Positions 36,155 through 45,982 of a stretch of DNA of 64,000 nt are shown piece by piece. Location: contig OU342637.1 of assembly GCA_910589415.1 (NCBI GenBank), positions 41,694,162 to 41,758,161 of the forward strand, read 5' to 3'. A program made the position numbers and the translations under genes. How positions within the stretch are numbered: position 1 is the stretch's first letter; the number at the start of each line of letters is the position of its first letter. Below the pieces are notes generated by a model. It made no database searches. It was not told the DNA's origin and was given only the letters and a program-made list of their open reading frames with translations. The DNA comes from Malachius bipustulatus (Eukaryota > Arthropoda > Insecta > Coleoptera > Melyridae).

Positions 36155-36440
36155 CTATTGTAGGTTGTTTTCTTTATCAATTTTTACTAAAAATGTGTAA
36201 ATGCTACTAAGATTTTCTACATCTTTCATAGAGTTCATAGCATTTGAATTTTGTTGGATTCTAATCATTTCTATAAAAGTTCTTTTAAAGGTGTTACTTT
36301 CTATATCTAAAATTGATGTACCATCATAATTCATTTGGTGATCTTTATTGTTAACATGTTTAGCTAGAGCACAAGTGCCTGTATTACGTTTTGCATCACT
36401 TCTATGGGATGTTATACGAGATTTCAAATTCCTTGAGGTT
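36155..36440 (-). pseudogene. Penelope GIY-YIG endonuclease, C-terminal part
   Basis: The minus-strand frame reads QTSRNLKSRITSHRSD...CALAKHVNNKDHQMN...LDIESNTFKRTFIEMIRIQ. It parallels the GIY-YIG endonuclease domain of the larger Penelope copies (GQTSRQLQSRITSHKSD...CALASH...). The GVYIG motif and all of the reverse transcriptase are missing because truncation falls exactly at QTSR. It differs substantially from the 40-51 kb copies, so it belongs to another Penelope family. Confidence 0.8.
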
Positions 36441-38589
36441 TGAAAAAAGAGTGTTCTTTAATTTAATTGACTGCAATCCCAAATAATTCCTAATTTCATT
36501 ATATAACTGGACAGTCGAAATAAACTACTAATTTATATAATTATATATTTTTTTATTTTGTTCATAAAAAATAATAGATAAACATTGTTTATTTTAAAAG
36601 TATTTTAGCATTGCTATTATATGTTTTATAGTTCTATTCTTTGATCGAGTTAAGATTAAAAGATTATATTTTTTCGAGTTCAAAAATAAATAAAATAAAT
36701 CAGTCTTACATCCGGTCTGGTATACCTACTTTTATTTCTATACTGATGAAAAGAATTACCTTGTTCTATGTCCTCATTTTTTGTTCTATATCCAGAAAAC
36801 AATGCAATGACAGTGCAGCTAGCACATTTTGTTCTATATCCATTTTGAAAAATCGATATTACGCCTACAGTTCCAAATTTAAGTTATCAAATCTTATTAA
36901 TAATACTGGAGAAAAAATAAATCTTACATATCTTGCAATTTCTAAGTCTTTATATTCTAATATTACCGCGTAATGCGCTTTGAAATACAAAAGTTCCATT
37001 TCCCAACCCTTTAGAATTTGGCGTATAGACCAAGATAACTCTGGGGTGACGGTGTGTTCAATGATTTATTTGTAAGAAAGCTGTGAGTGTTAAAGACAAG
37101 ACAGTTGTACAAAAACCGAGAATATCTACAAGGTATATGTCATTATGAATTATAATATTACCTACCTACTTGCTTGTGAGGAAAAATGGCAAGATGAATG
37201 CGGGAAGCGAATTATGTTACAAAAAGAAAGTTTTTAGTTAACTATACCTATGAATGAAGGAAAAGTTAACTATACCTAGGGAATGAAGGAAGAGCTACAA
37301 AAGTAATCAAAATATTTCTTCTCAGCCCGATGATACCTACCACAAACACATACCACATACTATAGAGGGAGGCGACTGGCTATGCGTCCGTGCGTAAGCT
37401 TACCGTTCAGCCATCGCGCGAATTAGATCACAATTAAAAATTCATAATTCAATAACTACCAAACATACTCGTACGACAAAAATTTGTCTTTTAAAAACTT
37501 TCTTAATATTTTGGCTCCAATTTCTTCGCTACATGTGTAAAGAAATTTTCAGAAATAAAAAAGTTTCTCGCTGACTGAAAATATCAATACATTTTTGTGG
37601 AAATTTTCAATTAACTTTCGATTTCACAATCAAATATAAAAGTTCTTAAAACATGATTACCTCCAAAAGAAGCGCTTATGTATGCACTTATATTTAAAAA
37701 AAAAACTTCGTCGATAGCTTAATTAGTTTTAAAGATATGACAATTTATATTTTTAAAAAGCTTTTTTTTTAATTACAAATTTTTGAAATTTTTTTCAATT
37801 TAAAGAGCCCTGACCTACAGAAAAATGTAGTAAATGTCCATTTCTTGTTGGTAGTAGTCTAATACACCATACGAATAAGTGGCAGCTGGTTATACGCCGA
37901 AAAAAAACAACACATTTTTGGTCCGATTTCGCTCGACTACTTATAAAAAACCATAAGGGAAGTAACATCACGTCATATCGACGTCATTCTGTGATTTTTT
38001 TTCTTTTTACGAAAAAATAAGAATAATATTTTGAATTTTTTTTTTCTAAGAATACGTCACATTTTTAGATTCCGTGATTGTGAAAACACTATCGCGGCCA
38101 TAAGAAAAACAACAGTTGACTAAAACTCTGGGATCTAGTTGACTTCTAAAATTTTTGTCACGTCAAATAATTGATAGCTTTTGATGACATAAGTATTATG
38201 TAAACCTACAAAACAGATTATCAAAATTTTTGAAAAAATAATAAAGATACCTATGCCATCAATATAAGCAATGTCCTATGCCATCAATATAAGCAATGTC
38301 GATTCTTAATCTTTCAGGATATATCTGCCACGTCGAAGTTAAAAAACCTTCTTGCGCATCAATCGCAGAAACAGTGTAATTTTTTGCGATTCAACTATGA
38401 AAATTTTTGCCGCCTTTTAAATTGGCTTTTGAATTTTTCAATAGTCAGGTCGAATTTACGTAGTGGTTTACTGTGAAAATTTCATTTCATTTCGTTTGAA
38501 AGCGTGCCATAAAATAGATTTTTACATATAATAAACCAAAAAAAAATTGGCAAAATTTAACAATTTCGTCTCTTGTCCTATATACCCGC

Positions 38590-40153
38590 CACTGACTAAC
38601 TTTAAAAAGTTACAGGCGAGTTCTGAAAACCGAACATTTGAAATTTTAGAGAAATAAAAATCATGTAAAAAAATTCGAAAAACTCCGCCATTTCTCTTAT
38701 TTGCTTCTTTAAATTTTGGAGAGTTACAAGCTATTAGTGTAGTTGTCTACTCCGAAAATTTCAGGTAAATTCCCTCAAAACTGTGCTCATAATCAATTAA
38801 AGAAATTTAGCCATTTTTACCATTTTCTTATCCACGCCACTAGCTTACTAATGAAAATAATAAAAATTTTATTGCATTAATTCAAATTTCAAATCATTTT
38901 AATCCAATCTTGTTAATACAGGTTTGTAGGAGTTTTTATTTTCTGCAATTTGGTTGGCAGGAGCAGTCATATCTGCATGGGTGGTCCCGCCCGAGCCGAG
39001 CGCGATGAAAACGAAAACGGTGCGCTGGTCTGGTGCTGGTGCTGGTTTTATCAAGCAGTCCCGGGTCTGAATATTACATTCAATCGTTAAGTTATTAAAC
39101 CAGCCTTTAATTGTCATCCTCATTATTTTGTTGTGAAAAGTTTTCTTTCTATATTGCTTATACAGGGACTAAAAAATAGCCCTTTTCCCTAAAATTCAAA
39201 AAGCCGCCATTTTGAAACGGCTCGATCGATTTTGCTCAAAAAATGCAATACCAGACCACTACTTGTGGATAATATCTTCCTCCCATAAAAATTTCAGCAT
39301 TCTAGATTGAAAACTGCTACCAGAAAACCGTGCCACAGGACCGGATGTTTCGAAATTTTAAAGGACACCCTGTAGAAGTAACGCGACTTTTGAAAAATTT
39401 TTCAACGAAAATTTAACGTCATCCCAAAGTTTCACAAGAGTAAAAAAATTCTTTCACTAATCTTGAAGAACTAGAGCGTTTTTAAAATTTTAGAGAAATT
39501 TACTTACATCATGTAAAATAAATTTGAATATCTCCGCCATTTTGTTTTATTTGATCCTTGAAATTTTTGAAGATTAAAAAGTATTAGTATAGTTGTCTAC
39601 TGTAAAAATTTTAGTTCAATTCCTTCAAAAATGTGCTCAAAAACTGTTATAGAAGTTAAGCCATTTTCACTCTTTTCCTACCCACGCCACTGGCTTATTA
39701 ATTGAAAAAATTCAAATTTTTTTGCATTAACTCAAATTTCAATTAATTTTCTTTCAATCCTGTTAACTTGATGTGAAAGTTTTTTTGCCATCTTGCTCAT
39801 ACAGGGATTCAAAAAATAGTAAATTTTCCGCAAATTCAAATAGCCGCCATTTTGAAATGGCTCGGCCGATTTTGCTCAAGTGCAATACCAGACCAGTCCT
39901 TGTGGACATCTTACTCTCACAAAAATTTCAGCCCCCTAGATTGAAAACTGCAGCCAGAAACCGTGCCTCAAGGACCGGATTCTTGGAACTTTGAAAGGAC
40001 ACCCTGTAGAAGTAACGTGACTTTTTGAAATTTTTTCAACGAAAATCTAAAGCCATTCCTCAGCTTTACAAGAATCCAAAATTTCGTTCACTAATCTTGA
40101 AAGATAAAGCTACAGGAGCGTTTTGAAACTCGAAAAATCGTGATTTTGGAGAA

Positions 40154-40165
<12 letters not shown>
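38590..40165. repeat. ~640-bp tandem repeat, about 2.5 copies
   Basis: The landmarks TACAGGGA (39161, 39800), AAGGACACCCTGTAGAAGTAACG (39361, 39995) and CCGCCATTT-type words recur at 634-639 bases. A third set of landmarks (CTCCGCCATTT at 38683 and 39532) is 849 apart, because copy 1 carries an insertion of about 205 bases at roughly 38922-39122. Copies differ by perhaps a fifth to a quarter of positions. The array ends in a (TA)n run at 40159-40192. No coding function; the open frame at 38899-39123 lies mostly inside the insertion and is unassigned. Confidence 0.75.

Positions 40166-40192
<27 letters not shown>
40159..40192. repeat. (TA)n microsatellite
   Basis: A TA dinucleotide run separates the 640-bp tandem repeat from the left Penelope arm. 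A shorter TA run (about 51095-51114) sits at the outer end of the right arm, so TA-rich DNA may be the Penelope target. Confidence 0.9.
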
Positions 40193-40197
<5 letters not shown>

Positions 40198-40291
40198 TTG
40201 GGAAGTATAACGACTTCGTTAGATCAAAAACTTCGTATGGTGATTACGGGGATGGAAGTCTAGGAGTCAAAAGAATACTCTTGTGTTCAAT

Positions 40292-40332
40292 TGCCGACGT
40301 TTCGGAAATATATTGTTTCCATTATCAAGGCA
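40292..40332 (-). ncRNA. Degenerate hammerhead-like fold, Penelope left arm
   Basis: On the minus strand: TGCC / TTGATAA / hairpin GGAAA-CAATATA-TTTCC / GAAAC-GTC / GGCA. The outer TGCC and GGCA pair, giving the hammerhead order stem I, core, stem II, GAAA, minimal stem III, GUC, stem I. The first core box deviates from CUGANGA, notably at the position corresponding to the essential G8, so it is probably inactive. Confidence 0.4.
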
Positions 40333-40872
40333 CTACAAGTCAACAAAAATTTTTTAGTTAAACAATGCAAAATGAGGATGACAAACAACAGGACTACTTA
40401 CGAACTAGTGAGATTAAGCTCCACATGATGTTAATATTATAGAATTCATTAGGTGACCTCATGGTCCCTTCCTCTCTGCTTGTCAAGATTATTTAAAATT
40501 TTTCAAGTAAAAATTGGATTTAAAACTTACACATTAAAAACTAGGAACTATTTACATGTTTTTTCTATTGCACAAGTCTACATCTCAGTTAAATTACTTT
40601 CTTTATAAGGCAGTTACTTGAAGGGTGGAAGTCCCCACAAGGAGAACGGCATGGCTTTAATTATTTTAGTTGGAATGTGGTTATCAATTTATCAAAAACT
40701 TTTTTTAAATTTTAATCTATTATAATAATTCTTGAAAATGTGAGGTTAGGTATTTGATGAAGCAAGTTCTTCTTTTTAATTATATTATTTTGGTCTAACT
40801 ATTGTAGATTATTAAGTCAGTCTGCTCTTTCAGAGAGATAGGAGTTGAATTGAGACAAACTGAAACAATCAT

Positions 40873-42084
40873 TCATGCTGAAAGACTGTCATCCGTTGAG
40901 GGTGTTATAAAGTTCCTTGACCTACTTCTATTATCTAATCTTAGTATATTGCTGTAAATTGTGCTAAGATTTTCGATGTCTGATCTTTTATTTATAGAGT
41001 AGTTGTTGTTATAAATTTCTACCATTTCCAAGAATATTCTTTTGTTGTAGTGTGATTCAGAGTCAAGTACCCTCGCCTGCCCATAATCAGGTTCGTGGTC
41101 ATGTTCCCTGCAGTGACTGGCAAGGGCGCAACGAGCCACATTTCGTCTACAATCACTTTTGTGAGACGTAATTCGTGATTGTAACTGTCTACTAGTTTGT
41201 CCTATGTATACACCGTCACAATCCCTACAAGGAATTTCATAAACCACATTAGACTTTTTTAATGGGGGGGTTGGGTCTTTTAATCTAGTGTAAATAGATC
41301 CTCCTATTGTTCTGACCGTCCTGTTGGCTATCTTAATGTCATTAACTCCTTCCATAATGATGTTCGCAAGCTGTTCAGTGACCTTCTTTATGTATGGCAA
41401 GGAACCAATCCTAGAATGTTTTATTGGGGGTTGTGCATTAGGGATGTTCAGACTCGTCAGAGTGTCGGTAAGCCCTTCTGAATTTGTTTGATTATGATTT
41501 TCTGTGGTAGATGAGTTGCTGAACAAAAGCTTGTTGATTAAATTTTCAGGGTAACTGTTATCTAAAAGGATGTTTTTTAATTTTTTTAAATTTTTGTTAA
41601 TAAATGTAGGATGACTAATAGTTGTGATTCTCTTCTTCATACCTAGGATCATGTTGATTTTTATTTTGTGTTTATGGTATGAATTATAATTGAGGTACCT
41701 CCCTGAACTAGTTGGTTTTGAGTACCAATCCAAAATAATTTGGTTGGTATCTGTTCTAATAATTCTAGTATCTAGGAAGGGGACACTCCTCTGGTTTTCT
41801 CTTTCTACCGTGAATGAAAGATATGCGTTGTGGTTGTTAAGAGAATCCATTAAATTGTCTATTTGGTCTGCCGGTATTGCGCAGATAATGTCATCTACAT
41901 ATTTTTTAATGAATGGAATCTGATAGGGAAGGTCTCGTAAGCAATCATCCAACAAATCATCCATCACATATGCTGCAAAAATTGGGGAGACTACCGAGCC
42001 CATGGGGGTACCCATTATTTGTTTATAGAAATTATTTTGAAAAGTAAAAATTGTACTGTCAAAAATGAAGTCAATTAGTTTCAT
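40873..42084 (-). CDS. Penelope reverse transcriptase + GIY-YIG endonuclease (3' part)
   Basis: From ATGAAACTA at 42084 the frame gives the catalytic part of a Penelope-type RT: MGTPMGSVVSPIFAAYVMDD (motif B region), then KKYVDDIICAIP with the YVDD box and VPFLDTRI. A linker follows, then the GIY-YIG endonuclease: YEIPCRDCDGVYIGQTSRQL, RITSHKSDCRRN, CALASHCREHDHEPDYG, RVLDSESHYNKRIFLEMVEI. It ends at 40873 with no internal stop. The upstream RT motifs lie beyond the insertion at 45983-46263. Codons upstream of 42084 in the same frame (including a run of asparagines from AAT repeats) belong to the inserted elements and are not Penelope sequence. Confidence 0.88.
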   Translation of the reverse strand: MKLIDFIFDSTIFTFQNNFYKQIMGTPMGSVVSPIFAAYVMDDLLDDCLRDLPYQIPFIKKYVDDIICAIPADQIDNLMDSLNNHNAYLSFTVERENQRSVPFLDTRIIRTDTNQIILDWYSKPTSSGRYLNYNSYHKHKIKINMILGMKKRITTISHPTFINKNLKKLKNILLDNSYPENLINKLLFSNSSTTENHNQTNSEGLTDTLTSLNIPNAQPPIKHSRIGSLPYIKKVTEQLANIIMEGVNDIKIANRTVRTIGGSIYTRLKDPTPPLKKSNVVYEIPCRDCDGVYIGQTSRQLQSRITSHKSDCRRNVARCALASHCREHDHEPDYGQARVLDSESHYNKRIFLEMVEIYNNNYSINKRSDIENLSTIYSNILRLDNRSRSRNFITPSTDDSLSA

Positions 42085-42113
42085 CAAATACATTAGATGA
42101 TTATTATTATTAT

Positions 42114-45100
42114 TGTTTCTCGCACAGTCAGCCTGCTGTTTAGACTGGATTTGGCATTGATCTAATTGTCGAGTCCTACCCAAGGACCTAGGACAGCTAG
42201 TCTAGTTAGTATTTTTTCTTCCTTGTTATCCTTCGCTTCTTCCCTTATTACCCTCCAAGTATCTTCGTAATATGTATGCTGTTCCTAATAAGGTCGCCTT
42301 CTGTAGTTGTCCTATTGTTATTCCGTTGATCTTCAAGGTGATAAGATGATGACTCAGGTGTTTCGGGATTGCACCTAAGGCGCCTATTACTATTGGGACT
42401 ATTTCAACTTTCTTCTGCCACAATCTTTGAATTTCTATTTGCAGATCCTTGTATTTGGTGACCTTTTCTAGTTCTTTCTCTTCTATTCTGCTGTCACCTG
42501 GTATTGCTATGTCTACTATCCATACTTTCTTTTCTTTCTTTTCTACAACAGTAATGTCTGGTGTATTGTGTGGCAGGTGTTTGTCAGTTTGGATCCTAAA
42601 GTCCCACAGCACTTTCACTTCTTCATTTTCTCTGATTTTTTCTACTTCGTGGTCCCACCAGTTCTTTTTTACAGGCAGATGATAGTTCTTACAGATGTTC
42701 CAATGCACCATTTTAGCTACTTTGTCATGCCTTTCTTTATAGTCAGTCTGGGCGATCTTCTTGCAGCAGCTGACTAGGTGGTCCACCGTTTCATCCATTT
42801 CCTTGCAGAGGCGGCATTTGCTATCTGTTGTTGTTTTTTCTATTCTGGCCTTGTATGCGTTTGTTCTCAAAGACTGATCTTGTGCTGCCAGAATCAGTCC
42901 CTCTGTTTCTTTCTTCAATTTGCCTGATTTGAGCCATTGCCAAGTTCTTTTTTTGTCCGCTTTGCCTTCTATGTTCCTTATGTACTGGCCATGTAGAGGT
43001 TTTTCATGCCATTGTTCTAATTTGGATTTTGCCTGTTCTTTTTTGTATGCCAGCTTCGTTTCTTCTGTATTTACTATTTTCTGACTGTGCACTAGCTTCA
43101 GAGCGTCTTCTTCACTGTCCTTTATGTATTCACCTAGTGCCCTTTTCTCCTCTTCTACTATCTGATGTACTTGCAGTAGTCCACGTCCACCTATTGATCT
43201 TGAAAGGTAGAGCCTGTCGATGTCACTTCGTGGATGGAGAGCATAATGCATGGTCATTAGTTTTCTGGTCTTTCTGTCAAGGGCGTCTAGTTCTGCTTGG
43301 GTCCAGTCGATAATTCCAGCTGTGTATCTAATTACTGGAATTGCCCAGATGTTGATTGCAGTGATGGTGTTTCCTGCATTGAGTTTGGATTTCAGGATGT
43401 TTCGTACTCGTTTGGTATATTCCCTAGTGATTTTGACCTTCACATCTTTGTGTTTGATGTTTTCTGCTTGTAGTATGCCCAGATATTTGTAAGTTTCGTC
43501 TTCTTTTAATTCTTTGATGTTATTCCCAAATGGCATCTTTATTCCATTCGTTTCTGTTACTTTTCCTCTATTCATTGCAAGCATTGCACATTTTTCTAAC
43601 CCAAACTCCATGGCTATATCTTGACTGAAAATTCGGACAGTATTAAGCAAAGATTCAATTTCAGATGGTGATTTTCCGTATAGCTTGAGATCATCCATGT
43701 ATAGTAGGTGGTTCAGCCTGGCAGATGTTTTTGATGTTTGGTAGCCGAGGCCTGTCTTGTTTAAGATGGTTGTGAGAGGAAACATTGAGATGACAAACAA
43801 CAGTTGTGATAACGAGTCTCCTTGAAAGATGCCTCTCTTGATGTTAACTTGTCCTAATTTATCCCCATTCACAGTCAGTTGAGTTTTCCATTGCGCCATT
43901 GATCTTCGGATAAATTGTTTGATGTTATTGCTGACTCCTACTATTTCGAGGCATTTCAAAATCCAGTCATGTGGTAGTGAATCAAATGCCTTCTTGTAGT
44001 CTATCCATGCTACATTCAAGTTGGTCTTTCTTTTCTTGCAATTTTCTAAAACCATCTTATCTATAAGTATTTGGTCTTTTGTTCCTCTGCTGTTTGGGCG
44101 ATTTCCTTTTTGCTCTGATGGAAAGAGCTTATTCGTTACCAGATGTTGTTGGATTGTGTCTGCAATTACGCCAGTTAGAAGTTTGAATGTTGTTGGCAGA
44201 CAGGTTATTGGCCGATAGTTGTTGGGCACTACACCTTTCTTTGGATCTTTCAATATTAGGTGGGTTTTGCCAGTTGTTAGCCATTCTTCAATTTCACCAC
44301 CCTGAATAATGTTGTTAAATTGTTTCGCTATTTGGGGATGCAAGCCAGTTAGATGTTTTAGCCAAAAACCATGCAATTCATCTTCTCCTGGTGCTGACCA
44401 ATTCTTTATTTTCTTCGCCCTATTTGCCACCATCTCTGCAGTCACCAGAACATCTTCCATTTCTTTCTTTGGTTTGTTTTTCTCTATTTCTTTTACCCAA
44501 GCAGCCTTTTTGTTGTATTCTTTGGGATCATCCCATAACGATGCCCAGAATTGTATTGTTTCTTCTTTATTTGGTACCCCTTGTTCTTTTGCAGTTTCTC
44601 CTTTAAGTTGTTGGTAAAAACGTTTCTGATTCGACACAAACTGGAGATTCTGTTTGTATTGCGCGATTCTGGCTTCGTATCTGATGATCTTCTTTGCTGT
44701 AGCTGTTATCTTTTGCTTTATAATCTCCAATACTTCTTTGATCTTTCTCTCATTCAGGCTATATTTTTCAATCAGATATTCTTTGGTTCTTTTGTTCTTC
44801 AACTTCTTTTCTTTCATATCCTTTAGTTTGCTAGCATCTGATCTCAATAAGTTGATCTTATTTTCGAGCCTGGTTTTCCATTTTGGCGTCATGCTGCCCT
44901 TTTTTTTCTCCTGGTTGTAAAGTTTGTATCCCAATTTTTCGGTAACCATTCTTGCTGCACTGTACATGATGTCATTTATTTCTTGAAGGTTGTTGGCTCT
45001 TGTTGCTGCTAGTACTTTGTTGATGTCTCCTAAAACCTGGATTAGATGTTTCATGTCCACCATTTTGAGAGCAGGCAATCGGACTTTGTTGTTGGAACCA

Positions 45101-45909
45101 TTTCTTATTGCTGTTGCTAGGTCTAATATTTTCATCTTCAATTGCTTTTGATGTTCTGTCAATTGCTGTTGATCTTCTTGGAAAGAAGGTAGAGGAGAGG
45201 CCGTCTCCAATCGGACAGCCGGTGATCTGTCCAACCAAAGGGGTTCCCCCTCCGCCAAATCTTCCTCTGTTAGATCCTGATTTGTTAAATTTCCTGGCAA
45301 TGGCTCTTTGTTGCTTTCCGGATCTGCTATTCTTTCAGGCAGTGTTTCTAGATCTTTCGTCTGCACTTCTCTTTGAATTTCTTCCAGTTCTATATCCGTG
45401 AAGACTTTGTTACGGGTAATAAAGCGACGTTGATCAGCTAATCTTTGTTCAGATAATTGTGATTCTGGATGTTGTTCTTTCCATATTTGGTGCATTCTTT
45501 TTAAATATCCTCGTCTTGATGGACTAGACTTGTAGTAGCTAATCATTATTTCTTTGTTTTCATTTTTACTGACTTTATTTCTAAGTTGCTGGTGAGATAA
45601 AGGTTCAGTTTCCAGTAGCTCTACAGCCTCCCGTCCTGGTTGCTCAACTGGGTTAGCTGAGTCCTGTAGCCCACTTGTCGCTAGATGTCCAGGGACTCCA
45701 ACATCCAACGCGATCCTTGTTGACCCGGGCGTCGATCGAGCCGGTATAGGTTTATTTTTTCTTGTATTCACCATGATTGTTGGGTTTTGTCTGTTTTGGT
45801 CCGCGGGTGGTATTTTATTTCCCACCTGCCCGCCGATCGAGATCGGTGAGGGCTTTCCCTATCCGCCACCTGGGGACGCGTCCGATGGGAGACAGACAAC
45901 TCCACACGG
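42114..45909 (-). mobile_element. Full-looking R4/Dong-type LINE in an (ATT)n tract
   Basis: A single-ORF non-LTR retrotransposon of about 3.8 kb on the minus strand. It has a 5' UTR of about 135 bases (45775-45909) and a 3' UTR of about 110 bases ending ...GTGCGAGAAAC directly against AAT repeats. Insertion into TAA/ATT repeats is the known habit of Dong-type elements of the R4 clade, and the protein architecture agrees. Whether the 5' end is complete cannot be told from one copy. Confidence 0.85.
42226..45774 (-). CDS. R4/Dong-type LINE polyprotein: RT + zinc knuckle + restriction-like endonuclease
   Basis: An unbroken frame of 1,182 codons from ATG at 45774 (MVNTRKNKPIPA); the frame is open 17 codons further upstream but without an ATG. 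The N-terminal ~420 residues are charged and coiled-coil-like (KDMKEKKLKNKRTKEYL). The RT follows: YRPITCLPTTFKLLTG, WIDYKKAFDSLPHDW, IFQGDSLSQLLF, and LLYMDDLKLYG with the YMDD box at about 692-695. After the thumb comes SIGGRGLLQVHQ, then a C-x2-C-x8-H-x4-C knuckle (CRLCKEMDETVDHLVSCC, about 986). Last is a restriction-like endonuclease near 1072-1115: PD, then VDIAIPGD, then EKVTKYKDLQIEI. This order is diagnostic of early-branching, RLE-bearing LINEs. QGDSLSQ in place of the usual QGDxLSP is the only oddity I noticed in a core motif. The lack of stops suggests recent activity. Confidence 0.9.
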   Translation of the reverse strand: MVNTRKNKPIPARSTPGSTRIALDVGVPGHLATSGLQDSANPVEQPGREAVELLETEPLSHQQLRNKVSKNENKEIMISYYKSSPSRRGYLKRMHQIWKEQHPESQLSEQRLADQRRFITRNKVFTDIELEEIQREVQTKDLETLPERIADPESNKEPLPGNLTNQDLTEEDLAEGEPLWLDRSPAVRLETASPLPSFQEDQQQLTEHQKQLKMKILDLATAIRNGSNNKVRLPALKMVDMKHLIQVLGDINKVLAATRANNLQEINDIMYSAARMVTEKLGYKLYNQEKKKGSMTPKWKTRLENKINLLRSDASKLKDMKEKKLKNKRTKEYLIEKYSLNERKIKEVLEIIKQKITATAKKIIRYEARIAQYKQNLQFVSNQKRFYQQLKGETAKEQGVPNKEETIQFWASLWDDPKEYNKKAAWVKEIEKNKPKKEMEDVLVTAEMVANRAKKIKNWSAPGEDELHGFWLKHLTGLHPQIAKQFNNIIQGGEIEEWLTTGKTHLILKDPKKGVVPNNYRPITCLPTTFKLLTGVIADTIQQHLVTNKLFPSEQKGNRPNSRGTKDQILIDKMVLENCKKRKTNLNVAWIDYKKAFDSLPHDWILKCLEIVGVSNNIKQFIRRSMAQWKTQLTVNGDKLGQVNIKRGIFQGDSLSQLLFVISMFPLTTILNKTGLGYQTSKTSARLNHLLYMDDLKLYGKSPSEIESLLNTVRIFSQDIAMEFGLEKCAMLAMNRGKVTETNGIKMPFGNNIKELKEDETYKYLGILQAENIKHKDVKVKITREYTKRVRNILKSKLNAGNTITAINIWAIPVIRYTAGIIDWTQAELDALDRKTRKLMTMHYALHPRSDIDRLYLSRSIGGRGLLQVHQIVEEEKRALGEYIKDSEEDALKLVHSQKIVNTEETKLAYKKEQAKSKLEQWHEKPLHGQYIRNIEGKADKKRTWQWLKSGKLKKETEGLILAAQDQSLRTNAYKARIEKTTTDSKCRLCKEMDETVDHLVSCCKKIAQTDYKERHDKVAKMVHWNICKNYHLPVKKNWWDHEVEKIRENEEVKVLWDFRIQTDKHLPHNTPDITVVEKKEKKVWIVDIAIPGDSRIEEKELEKVTKYKDLQIEIQRLWQKKVEIVPIVIGALGAIPKHLSHHLITLKINGITIGQLQKATLLGTAYILRRYLEGNKGRSEG

Positions 45910-45959
<50 letters not shown>
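45910..45959. repeat. (ATT)n microsatellite
   Basis: About 17 uninterrupted ATT units between the LINE 5' end and the inverted end of the carrier element; the matching shorter run is at 42100-42113. It is the apparent integration site of the R4/Dong-type LINE. Confidence 0.95.
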
Positions 45960-45982
45960 GATTAGATTATCTAGTGTATTTG

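Larger units (their letters stand above)
35598..36501 (-). mobile_element. 5'-truncated Penelope-like element between inverted repeats
   Basis: The minus strand carries the end of a Penelope-like ORF followed by about 500 bases of 3' region. Its 3' end (35598-35655) is repeated in inverse orientation right upstream of the truncated coding start (36442-36501) with few differences. Such inverted end fragments are known from Penelope-like elements. A hammerhead-like fold lies at 35660-35697. Confidence 0.75.
35432..36705. repeat. Direct repeats flanking the Penelope fragment
   Basis: 35432-35575 and about 36551-36705 share the sequence TTGTTCA...AAAATAATAGA...AAACATT...ATTTTAAAAGTATTTTAG and beyond in direct orientation, with small indels. 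They sit immediately outside the inverted repeats of the Penelope fragment. They could be flanking terminal repeats of the element or a duplicated target region. Confidence 0.5.
32515..38240. mobile_element. 5.7-kb foldback element with diverged ~800-bp arms
   Basis: Left arm about 32515-33330 and right arm about 37430-38240 are inverse copies with considerable divergence. Anchors include ACTAGATCCCAGAGTTTT near 32608 and its inverse near 38135, a GTAGGTTTACAT block at each outer end, AGTGGAGCGAAATTCGG near 32914 versus its counterpart near 37930, and ACATTTTTGGGTAGGTCAGG near 33019 versus 37815. A MITE at 32699-32850 is present only in the left arm, so it inserted later. The interior holds no transposase. 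It carries a Penelope fragment and a repeated-motif cluster. Confidence 0.6.
42085..45982. mobile_element. Small inverted-repeat element carrying a LINE in its ATT tract
   Basis: CAAATACATTAGATGATTATT at 42085 and its imperfect complement ending CTAGTGTATTTG at 45982 form the outer ends. GTTTCAT is duplicated at 42078-42084 and 45983-45989. The other Penelope arm has only one copy of GTTTCAT (in complement, near 49238-49244), confirming a 7-bp target duplication. Just inside the ends are ATT runs of about 14 and 50 bases (42100-42113, 45910-45959), and between them lies the R4/Dong-type LINE. The simplest reading is that a MITE-like element with an ATT tract landed in Penelope and the LINE then landed in the tract. 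Confidence 0.8.

Noticed and set aside
40873..42183. Apparent 436-codon frame starting MGRTRQLDQ
   Set aside because: The first 33 codons come from the LINE 3' UTR, AAT repeats and the carrier element end; real Penelope coding sequence begins at 42084.
42449..45238. Many plus-strand open frames opposite the R4/Dong-type ORF
   Set aside because: They are antisense shadows of one long coding frame with strong RT and endonuclease motifs on the minus strand.
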